DNA from: Agroathelia rolfsii
Lineage: Eukaryota > Basidiomycota > Agaricomycetes > Amylocorticiales > Amylocorticiaceae
Direction: 5' to 3'
Length of the DNA: 64,000 bases
NCBI GenBank assembly: GCA_018343915.1
Contig: JABRWF010000002.1
Coordinates: 3,534,001 to 3,598,000 of the forward strand
Shown here piece after piece: positions 55,341-64,000 of this stretch. Below the pieces are notes generated by a model that ran no database searches, was not told the DNA's origin, and saw only the letters and a program-made list of their open reading frames with translations. Position numbers and translations under genes: made by a program. Numbering within the stretch: the stretch's first letter is position 1; each line of letters begins with the position of its first letter.

Positions 55341-56850
55341 TTAGTTTTCTGTACTGGCATCAGACAAATTCTGAACGATTTTTTCAATCAAGGAAACCGC
55401 TTCATTTGCGGCTCCCCAAGAGTTTTGATATCCAGCTCCACTATAGATGGAATTGTTCAGAATAGTGATGCACCTTGAGAACAACGAACGTACCCAAAAC
55501 CATAAGCATGAACCACTGGTTTTTTCTTCCCATCACCAGTATTTTTATTTGCTTCTATAGTCTTCGGAGGCAAAACAGGATCAGCGCTTGATGGAACCAC
55601 CCATTCAACTTCGACACGAGGGCCGCCTTTCCGGGAAGGTCTCAATCCAACGTTATGCGAGAGCACTTTGACTCTGGGATCTGTCAGCAGCGAGGGTTCC
55701 AAGGCTGCGCAACGCTGCAGTATACTCTCTGCAATCTTCAGGTCCAGCGAAGTATCCCAATTATTTATCTGATAGGTGCCACCGATAATAACGGTGTCAT
55801 CACCAGGACGCGGTATGATGTATGTTGGGTCGTCAGTATCTTTTGGAATTGACATATTGTAAGCCTTGAGCGCAAGACAAGAATTAATATTAAGTACCAT
55901 GGCTATCCCCTGAGTAATACCCTTTGATACTTGGTGCATAGACGTGAATGGTTTGGCCCCGGACAGGATAGACAAGATTATCTTCTACTCCCAGAAGCGA
56001 GCGTGCACCTGATCCAAAGTTCAGTCACGGAACATAATCCAATCGATCATGATGGAATCACCGAGACCCGTTGCGTTGACCAAAATACCATCCTCATCCA
56101 TGAGAGAAAAGGCTTCCCAAAGGGATTTGACTGTTTTCCGTTGAAATTCAACGCCTCGATCCCTCAATTGTTTCTGCAAGAAAGGAAGGTATATAGTTGG
56201 ATTGACGGAAGCTGTGTCAAAGGTAACGCCAGCTTTGAAGGGCTTCAAGACCTCGTCGGCATTCATCACCTTGAACTGAGCAAGTCCATAGAATGTGAAT
56301 TATTGGATCTATGGCATCTTGTTCGAATACCTACATCTTTTACCAAGTCCTGATACCAAATTTTGTCCAGTGCATTCTCGTCTCTGGTGTATTGTTTAGT
56401 TGGGAGAACCTGTCGACGTCATGTTATTATGGGAGAATTGATCAGGTTGTTAGGAACACTCACCATAGCAAGTCCATCCGGCACCATAGAGAACCATTTA
56501 TCGCTGTTTTTATTTATCAGAAAGCATACCGAATGCTTCATAGCACTCTTACATAGTTTCTTTTTCCCATTGGTGCATCCGTTCGTTGAGACCACCGATG
56601 GCTGACCAATTTGCGCCCTAGCGATTATTAGGTTGGATTTACGTTGAGCATTAACATTATAGGCACCTACTGCCCAGGGTGAAGACCATGCTTGGGAAGT
56701 CATATCTTCCACCAGCTCTCGGGCCATGATAGTGACTTTGTACTTCTCCGCTGCATCGGGCTGAGAGGTCAGGACATGGGCAATGGTGAGCCCGATTACC
56801 CCTGAGCCCAGTATAGAGACATGAAGCGGCTTAGCAGAGATGAGAGTCAT
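55341..56850 (-). CDS. D-amino-acid oxidase (FAD)
   Basis: Oxidatively deaminates D-amino acids with FAD, giving H2O2. Seen: HVSILGSGVIGLTIAHVLTS (GxGxxG FAD motif), SQAWSSPWA/GANWSAIGGLN ERMHQWEKETM (intron in between), KWFSMVPDGLAMV, NPTIYLPFLQKQLRDRGVEF, DGILVNATGLG, NMSIPKDTDDPTYIIPRPGD, VIIGGTYQINNWDTSLDLK, NVGLRPSRKGGPRVEVEW and HAYGFG/GAGYQNSWGAANEA (C-terminal FAD-binding motif). The C-terminus, after a splice at about 55453-55492, ends NLSDASTEN with TAA at 55341-55343. I see no C-terminal SKL-type peroxisomal signal, although many fungal enzymes have one. About six introns. Confidence 0.9.
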
Positions 56851-57730
56851 GATCCAGTTGTTTTAGATAGAAGTGACCAATGAAATGACTTGTTTTCAAC
56901 GTGGATGACAAAGTTGGGCGCAGCGGATGTGGAAGTTCAAAACCCTTAAGTAGGCCTTTGACGCACAGCTTATCTTTCTATTTGCGATTTGATGACTCTC
57001 GGAATCTCTACGGAGAATATCGAAGCTACCAAACGAGCAAACTAGCATTGGGGATTCTTGATCCTAGCACTCAGCAGTCGACAGTTTAAATGAGTGAAAC
57101 TGATGCCAATGTGGCTTGTACTACTCAGTAGTGTGTGAAAAGCTATTTGGTCGTATGCTTGGCGGTGTATCGGATCTGTCAGAGCGAGCTATCAAGTCAT
57201 CAGTCAGCTTATCATAGCAGGCTGCCATCGGTGTGGAACTTTGACCACCTTGGTGTTGATCTCGTGGTCGTGGATTGACGAAATCGGATTCATATTTTGA
57301 AACTCAGAAACCAAAGCTCTCTCGCCGGCATGACCCGAATTACAGCTTCAACACAATGCATAGAACCGACTTTCTTTTAGCTCTTCCCAATAATTGCAGA
57401 TGACTTGCTTTCTTTAAAGATTAGGTTCACCGGCCGTGTAATTAAACCCTGGGCTCATCGGCTTTGTGTTTAGTAATCAGCTCTCCATTGTCAAGATTGT
57501 TATCCTTAGCCTTCTGACGGACTTTTATGATTTTTTGCCACCAATTTGCTGTCATCGCTATCACTTGGCACATGATTGCAGCACAGCAACACACCCAATT
57601 CATTATATTCAGAAACTGTTATATTGCGACGTTTGCATTTCGGATATGTCAAATACATGGGCTAATATACAATACAGGCGATCATAATCATAATGGGTAT
57701 ACACAATCTCCAAAAAACACGAAAGAGATA
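56851..57730. other. Intergenic, no recognised gene
   Basis: About 880 bp. Short ORFs only, no motif recognised. It should contain the D-amino-acid oxidase promoter. Confidence 0.45.
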
Positions 57731-58687
57731 TTAGGCCCACAAGGTGAACCTATCCAGCACGACTTTTCCATCTCTTCTTCCTTCCATGCTGCGATGTAAT
57801 AACATGCATCCTAAGTATGTCGCCCCAGCCACGCCGTCTTCTGAGCACGAGGATATCGTGATTCCGGCTGCCTGCAGTGCGGAAGTCACCTGTCCGTACG
57901 TGCCTTTGAAGAGTCCCCTTTTAACCTCGCATACGGAGTTTGGGGAGGCTTCGGTATTCTGACTAGTATGATTTGTATTCGTGGATGAAGGTATCATACC
58001 AACTTCTCGCATCGCCTCTTCAATTGCACAGCGAATGCGAAAAACGGCGTCTGGCTGTGTAGCCAATGGTAGTGGATCGGTCAAGGCGCGACGTGGCGGG
58101 GGCCTGGATTGCTTCTCGGGACTGCATCCAAACTTGGTGCCTGCCGAGCGTGCAGACCTTCGTCGGTCCAAGTGGGTGGGCTGAGAGCCCTGGAATGAGA
58201 GGAACATTCCTCTATTGTTTCCTGAGCATGATATATCAAGAGACTCCGGGATGCTGTCGTCACCAACTAATGTCGATGTCTCGCTCATCGAAGAACTGGT
58301 TGAATATATTGATAGCCTCGAGAAGACGATGGGATCAACCAAGGCTTTGTCAAAGGACGAGACCAACTTGACTTCAAGCCAACCGGATTGTATGGGCTCT
58401 ACCAACGTATGACTGCCGTCGATGACGATTGCTGGTAGTGGAACTTTGAATACTGATCCTATATTCAAATTCTTTGCCCGATGAGTAGTGTAGAACGAGC
58501 CAGCAGCCCGTAAAGCTGACGCCTTGCTATAGTGGTATTCGCCTGGACCCCCATCATTTTTATGCCTTGTTTTTTCTTGTGTTCGAAGCATGACATTCTC
58601 AAACTCGGCAATATACGGGACCCCATGGGGTGTAAAGCGAATATGCTGCGGTGGTGATTTCTTCGTAAGCTTTCTGTGTAAGGACAT
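57731..58687 (-). CDS. Unrecognised single-exon protein of about 318 residues
   Basis: I do not recognise the family. The open frame reads MSLHRKLTKKSPPQHIRFTP, then GSVFKVPLPAIVIDGSHTLV, EPIQSGWLEVKLVSSFDKAL, a Ser-rich segment (SIYSTSSSMSETSTLVGDDS), an RRRSARSAG patch, PPPRRALTDPLPLATQPDAV, IRCAIEEAMREVGMIPSST and VKRGLFKGTYGQVTSALQAA, ending DRFTLWA. Basic-rich N-terminus, no TM or signal peptide. The frame stays open upstream to 58723 without an ATG, so a 5' exon is possible, but I found no clear splice site. Composition is protein-like; a real gene is likely. Confidence 0.6.
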   Translation of the reverse strand: MSLHRKLTKKSPPQHIRFTPHGVPYIAEFENVMLRTQEKTRHKNDGGPGEYHYSKASALRAAGSFYTTHRAKNLNIGSVFKVPLPAIVIDGSHTLVEPIQSGWLEVKLVSSFDKALVDPIVFSRLSIYSTSSSMSETSTLVGDDSIPESLDISCSGNNRGMFLSFQGSQPTHLDRRRSARSAGTKFGCSPEKQSRPPPRRALTDPLPLATQPDAVFRIRCAIEEAMREVGMIPSSTNTNHTSQNTEASPNSVCEVKRGLFKGTYGQVTSALQAAGITISSCSEDGVAGATYLGCMLLHRSMEGRRDGKVVLDRFTLWA

Positions 58688-60058
58688 CAGAAGGAGCGAA
58701 CTGAACGGGATCAGGGTTGTCACTATTTTCTGGCGAGTAACAATAATTTATATGAGAACTGAATGATCCCTACAACGTGGAAAGGACTTTGCCCTGCGTA
58801 AGCAGCAAGGCGGAATGTATGCATAGACATGCGGAAGATGCGAGCGCTGAAGGTGCTTGCTGCGTGGCCATACATCTTGCAATCGAGGATTATAAGCCAT
58901 TAGGTCATTTTCATTGTTAAACACTACTTCAAAGGACAATTCGGTTAAAAATTGTGAAACACACAAAATTTCCGGTACTTACTATTGGTATAGGCAATCC
59001 TTGCCTCGATAGGAGTGACAGAATCATAGTCACGCGGAGCGTGACTGTAGTATTGTAGCTACGAATTTTTGTAGTTACTCATCCCTTTGTCCGCGTACCG
59101 CGTCCAAGTACAAGGACAATCATAATGCGATCCAGCTTTGTATTTGAATCTAGCTTGGCTTTCTGTTTTCACACCGACGCCGACCATTGACAAAATTGGA
59201 TCTTGAGGGGAGCAGACTTAGTCGTGGCCATCTATACACGTGGAGATGTTGCGGGGTGAATGAAATGAATCATATCAAGGAAGTTTTGAAATGCGTTTAT
59301 CGTTTTATCCTTCATATTAATCCGTGTGCTGCTCGTCTGGAGAGCCTGTCGGCATGCTCCGACGCCCTCCGCTGATGTCAGATTGCTGCTTTGAACGCAA
59401 AATTGATATTACATTGAGCATCATGGCAAGAGTTCCTGAAGGGAGAGCGGACTGGAACTACTAGCGTTATTCAGTGCCTAATGCTCGTCTGAAGTTATTG
59501 GATACATAAGAACTACTATACATGCTCACCGTAGGGCATAGGAAGCATGGGTGTATGGCTTTTGTCAACAGCTTTTACTGCAATCCGGAGATTGCAGGTT
59601 CCACAAAAACAAAATATGAGAAACGGAGAATATAAAAACATTAATTAAAAATAATAATCCATTATGACGGGTAGGCCTTTGGGCCCCGAAGGAGATGATA
59701 CTACTGAAAAGAATTAATAAGGTTAGTGAATTGTTTATTTCAAGTTGGTGTCGACCCGAGCATAACGTGACTTCACACCAGGAATGCCACCACACATGGC
59801 GCCTCCCCATAACAAAGCCTCTTTTTTCTCCCACAGCATTTGGCCTTTTGCATGAACTCAGACAGCCGTTAAAATACCGAAATTCGTGATTGGTTTATGG
59901 AAGTTCCTATTTGTTTATGATTTAAATTAAAGCGAAAGTATTAAAGTCCATAGTGCTACCGCAACAATAACCAAGAGCCCTAGTTCGAAGAAACCGACAG
60001 AAGAGAAAGAGTGTTTTCATCACTATGCAGGGCAGTGGAATTCTACTAATATGACATT
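58688..60058. other. 1.37 kb intergenic region
   Basis: Short ORFs on both strands without motifs (for example near 58748-58966 and 59187-59375). Contains the 3' flank of the polygalacturonase gene. No supported feature. Confidence 0.45.
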
Positions 60059-61996
60059 CTAGCCAACAGTGTATCCGCTAATATGCTTGTAGTCTTTTGA
60101 AGAAAAACAACAGCGAGTCAGAAAGGATATAAAATCGAAGACATTATGGAACGTACTAGAGGAACCAGCTTTCCCACCGCTAGTCTTAAGGCCAGACCAG
60201 TTCCAGGTGCCAGTGCATTTGCTGCCGCAGAGAACGTATACTTCTGTAGCACCTGATTCGACTGAAATGGTATTCTTTCCTGAGAATGTAACGGGGCCCA
60301 ACTGGTTAAAAAAAAACAACATCATCAGCTCAAACCACCTGCTGCAGTCGCCCCATAACTAGGCTCGACAAAAGAGGTGAAATTTACCGTAACACCATTA
60401 CTAGCGGCAGTGGGCTCTTTTCCTGTGTTCTCGTAATTTTGTTGAATGACGACACCGTAGTCCGTGATACCTATGACAGAAAGAAGGTGTAAACAAAAGA
60501 AGCCAGTGTCTTACTACGATACCACTAACCCGAGATGGTGTTACCGGTGTAGGTAATACCCGTAACAGACGCATCTGTCGCACCATATGTCGTCTTGATG
60601 CGCAACCCGTTTGAGGAGGATTTAACAGTGTTACCAGAGACAGTCACTCCGCTAACAGTCTTTCCAGTGACGATAGAGCCGATGGAAATGCCGTGACCTA
60701 AATTATTGGCCATAATCAATGACGCTACGAGGAAAGCTATTCAGATATGTAGCGTACCTCCAGAGCACTGGTTATTGGAGAAATTGATGTTAGATCCCGA
60801 GTTGATGGCCTAATACAAGGTAGTTAATGGCAATTTAAGGATTTTTTCTTTCTTTTGTGCCCAAGTAGGACTAACCAAGCAATCATCTTGGTTCTCGCAA
60901 ATGCTTCCAGTGATGGTCACATCGGAGGCAGAAACGTCGAAGCAATCGGTCTGTGGTTTAGTTAGCTTAATTTATCCTAACAGCCTCTCGTATTTTCGAC
61001 TGCCAATGGGACATACGTTGTGACCGAGAGACGCTCCTGCAGACTTTGAAAAAGATTTAGTAGTGAAGTAGAGAAGGTATAGAGTTGGAACACATACGTT
61101 ATTAATAGTGACGCCGGAAATCTTGAATTCTGGGCAAGCCAATGAGCAATGTCAGAAGGAACTATAGAGGGAAATCATAACGCACCGGCAGTATTGCCAA
61201 CGCTAATCGCTTGAGCGGGGCTCTGCCAGACAAGAATGTTAGGATGTGAAATCTTCAGGATGATGATGCGCTCGTATGCTCACGTTGAGAACCGTCTTTT
61301 AAATAGAAAACGCTCAGATAACTTATATCCCGAACATTTGTTTATTTACAACTTACAACATCGTTAAATGATCCTCCACCCTTCACAATCTTCACCATGG
61401 GATGAGGCTTGGTGACACCACCATCTGTACCTTTGCCGTCCCAGTATTTGGCGCCTAGGCTAGAGCGAATTAAGTTAGTGCTACATCATGCATATCACAG
61501 ATCATGCGTTACCTACCCATTAAGAGTATTGCCTTTGCCATTGAAAGTGAAGGTGCCGCTCGAGCTTGCGGTGCCAATCTCAAAGAGAGGGCCAGACCAA
61601 TTTTCATGATCAAATGTGACTTCTCCCTCGAGATTGACGACGGTGCCATCAGCCAACCCAGCTAAACAAGAGAAAAGGTATGTTCAATCGCTTTGCATTT
61701 TTGTCAGCTTTAAGTTGAGATATCTCACAGAGGTTAAGGGTTTTGCCAGCAGTCATCGTAAATGATTTGATGCTTAAATTGCTTTGTTGAGTGCGCAGCC
61801 GGTAGCTTTCAGAAATAAACACGTACTTGATGGTGGTGCATGCCAAGTTTGCGGCAGTAATATCAGAGGGTGAGCTTATAGTCGCTGTGCAGCGCTTGCC
61901 AACATTACGTTCCTCAACGGATAAAGTAGGCGTGGCGTAGACTGAAAGAACGGAAGCAAGAGCAATCGCTCCAACAAGAGTAGAGGTACGTATCAT
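60059..61996 (-). CDS. Secreted endopolygalacturonase (GH28)
   Basis: Hydrolyses alpha-1,4-galacturonan in pectin, outside the cell. Seen: signal peptide MIRTSTLVGAIALASVLSVY A, propeptide-like TPTLSVEERNVGKR, then CTATISSPSDITAANLACTT I, TFDHENWSGPLFEIGT, LGAKYWDGKGTDGGVTKPHP M, the catalytic block NTDCFDVSASDVTITGS and NQDDCLAIN (three Asp: NTD and DD), CSGGHGISIGSIV (His) and GLRIKTTYGATDASVTGITY (RIK substrate site). The C-terminus is DYKHISGYTVG with TAG at 60059-60061. All four GH28 signatures are intact. About 12 short introns, unusually many for this length. A TATAAA lies about 105 bp upstream of the ATG at 61996. Confidence 0.93.
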
Positions 61997-63194
61997 GGTG
62001 CAAATAACTGCTGGAGATGATAAAATAAGGCTGGAAATATGGGGTTGCCAGTGAGTGGATGCTTCTGCTGGCTGTTGGTGTATCATGACTGTCCAGACTT
62101 TATACCTGGCATCCACTGACAGTTTAGAAGCATAATCATCATCACGAGAAGAAGGTCGGACGGTCCGCTGAGCAAATTGCATTCGTAAGGGGAAATAACT
62201 TGTGAGGAAGATAAACATAGATCTACGGCATGCTTTGCAGGAATCAACACGCGGAATAATCTACGCAATAACTCGGGAAGTGGGTTTCAGGTGACACACG
62301 AGATGTTGAGCGGTGGTAATCTTTTACCACGACGTCGGATGAAAGCGAACCAGGCCGGTTTGAATTTGCAGCGGACTGTGCGTAGGATTAATCTGAAAAT
62401 ACTCTATTGAGTCTTTGTTACATCACATGTACACCCCTTGGTCGGCACGTAGCCATCCACTATGATAGATCTAATATTTTTGTTTCAAATGACAAGGAAG
62501 ATATTTGAAGAGTAATACCATCAACTCGTATCCAGGCGCATTCAAAAATAAATCATCTGCCGTCCTGAAATAAACCAATCCCGCTAATACGCAAGTAGAG
62601 TTGCCAAAGTGAAGCTTCACGTACGAAAGAAAAATGAAACTTGGCTCGGGGGTTTCGGGTTAGAATACTAAAAGATCAGCATCGATCAGTGCCAGCCAAC
62701 TCCATAGGATTTGATTCAACGCTTAACGTTGTTTGCATGTGGCGGTTGTTCCGCTCGGGCCATTGCGGCCGCCAAGATGACGTGGATAGCCCCCGGTCAT
62801 TGGCAGAGATATTCCGAGCAATGATCTCAGTAATAGCACAATACAAAATAAAAATCAAACGATACGGCTCGAATGGATTATGTTTTCAGTTCAAAGCTTC
62901 ATTGTTTAACCGTTGTATAGCTGTAGAATGATTCCTGATTGATATTCGGGAAACGTAGGGTTTGAAGTATCCAGGGACATATGTAGCGACTCAATACACA
63001 CACCCACGTGCACGTTGATTACTTGGTACTCAGTCATCAGCTAGTCATTAGTCACTTCCACAAGGACCATACCAATCAGCCTCGTTGTAACACGTAAAAT
63101 GTCTTTTTTTTCGCTGTCCCAAACTGTAAGGATCCGGGTTAGAACGGAATTAACGAGCCCGAGTTTCATGTCCGAGTCCCTTATACACACTTGT
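61997..63194. other. Upstream region of the polygalacturonase gene
   Basis: About 1.2 kb, no supported gene. It includes a TATAAA on the minus strand at 62099-62104. The right end runs into repetitive DNA from 63195. Confidence 0.45.
62099..62104 (-). promoter_or_regulatory. TATA box of the polygalacturonase gene
   Basis: Minus-strand GGTATAAAGT, about 105 bp before the ATG at 61996. Confidence 0.5.
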
Positions 63195-63480
63195 CACGTG
63201 CTCTAGGCTTTTTATTTATTTATTTAGAGTCCTATCATGCTACTATGGCAAACCGGACTCCAGGGGATATCCTAGCTCTGAGCGGCGGCTGGTGGTAGGT
63301 GACTAAAGTGGGAGAGAGATAGTGGGTGTGGTAAGGTAGTGTTTGATATGTGCTGGTGTGTGCGGCGGGAAGCTTGTTGACGCTTAGCGCGCGGAATCAG
63401 TTTCTAGGGCCGTGGCAAAGGGAACAGGGGGGTAGAAGTATGCGGTGGAGAGAAAAAGCCGTATAAGAGGGGTTGGTGTA
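63195..63480 (+). repeat. Repeat copy 1 of an unnamed interspersed repeat
   Basis: Opens with CACGTGCTCTAGGC, then CCTATCATGCTACTATGGCA, TAGGTGACTAAAGTGGGAG and GTGTGCGGCGGG. It matches, in the same order, a second copy at 63562, with many substitutions and small indels. No ORF or transposase motif in it. The end is approximate. Confidence 0.75.
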
Positions 63481-63561
63481 GAAAAATAACATAAAATAAA
63501 GTAAAGTGACAAGCCGTATGTCGAATGCTCCATGGCTCACAAACGGGGGCAGAAGGAAAGT

Positions 63562-63840
63562 CATGTGCTCTAGGCTTTTTTTTTTTGGTTAATTTATTTT
63601 AACTCCTATCATGCTACTAAGGCAAACCGGAGTCCAAGGGAGAGCCCTAGCTCTAAGGGGGGAGAAACTGTGGTAGGTAACTAAAGTGGGAGGGATAAAG
63701 CTAGGTGTGGTAGGTGTTGTGCCATGTAGGTGTTGTGTGTGCGGCGGGTTGTGATGTCAGCGCCTAGGTTGCGGTGACAGGTTCTAGAGCCGAGTAGGTA
63801 ATAAAGCGGTAGAGGGTGAAAGAGGAGAGCGAGAAATATA
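63562..63840 (+). repeat. Repeat copy 2 of the same element
   Basis: Opens CATGTGCTCTAGGC, then CCTATCATGCTACTAAGGCA, GTAGGTAACTAAAGTGGGAG, GTGTGCGGCGGGTTGTGA. It is the direct-orientation partner of copy 1, diverged but collinear. Its 63658-63767 part pairs with an inverted third copy at the window end. Confidence 0.75.
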
Positions 63841-64000
63841 AACAGTAGTTGCAAAAGTTAGAAATGAGGGAAAAAAATATAACACGTGCTCTAGGCGCTG
63901 ATACCACAACCCGCCGCGCACACAACGCCTACATGGCACAACACCTACCACACCTAGCTTTATCCCTCCCACTTTAGTTACCTACCACAATTTCTCCCCC
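63658..64000. repeat. 110-bp inverted repeat pair (stem arms 63658-63767 and 63891-64000)
   Basis: The sequence from CTAGGCGCTGATA at 63891 to the window end is, with few changes, the reverse complement of 63658-63767 (GGGGGAGAAACTGTGGTAGG ... CAGCGCCTAG). Arms are equal at 110 nt with a 123-nt spacer. CACGTGCT before the right arm (63883) repeats the start of the direct copies. The element may continue past the window edge. Confidence 0.8.

Overview
The window looks like nuclear DNA of a filamentous basidiomycete, most likely an Agaricomycete. Genes are dense and split by many short introns (about 50-70 nt, GT-AG, one GC-AG). The protein families point the same way: a basidiomycete-type tetraspanin, a HET-C2-type GLTP, Zn2Cys6 regulators, an EF-hand aspartate/glutamate carrier, and secreted pectin-degrading enzymes. 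The species cannot be named from sequence alone. CDS coordinates are start-to-stop spans and include introns, which I spliced by eye from GT/AG sites and frame continuity.

Layout. 1-14.4 kb is mostly housekeeping: a head-to-head pair of WD40 genes (SIF2/TBL1-like, running off the left edge, and DCAF11/WDR23-like), ornithine carbamoyltransferase with Gcn4-type sites upstream, the RNA polymerase II CTD phosphatase FCP1, a glycolipid transfer protein and a tetraspanin. 15-22.3 kb is sparser: a secreted rhamnogalacturonan acetylesterase, a 2.5 kb stretch without a recognisable gene, a three-repeat Cys/His/Trp protein, and an Ino4-like bHLH factor. 22.5-28.3 kb holds TRM5 and the mitochondrial aspartate/glutamate carrier, which contains two consecutive 5-nt exons.

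28.8-32.3 kb is the most unusual gene: a secreted, Thr-rich surface protein built from 64-68-residue repeats, most of them encoded by one exon each. Six consecutive exons are exactly 204 nt and all are separated by phase-0 introns. 33-38 kb carries a TXNDC17-like thioredoxin, a MOCS1A/MOCS1B-like molybdopterin locus that could be switched by alternative splicing, and an NTF2-like protein. 38.3-46.1 kb has a small Zn2Cys6 protein, a TatD/Scn1-like hydrolase, the Golgi SNARE GOS1, an NmrA-like protein and a type II membrane glycosyltransferase-like protein.

46.4-56.9 kb has a large Zn2Cys6 regulator, NIPSNAP, proteasome subunit beta3 (start codon alone on its exon), a forkhead protein with a long C-terminal coiled coil, an intron-containing tRNA-Val(AAC) and D-amino-acid oxidase. 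57.7-62 kb has an unrecognised ORF and an endopolygalacturonase (GH28). The last 0.8 kb is repetitive DNA: diverged direct copies and a 110-bp inverted repeat.

The genes do not form one pathway. Functional links visible are the two pectin enzymes (CE12 and GH28, 44 kb apart) and the two molybdenum-cofactor reading frames, which are adjacent and in frame.
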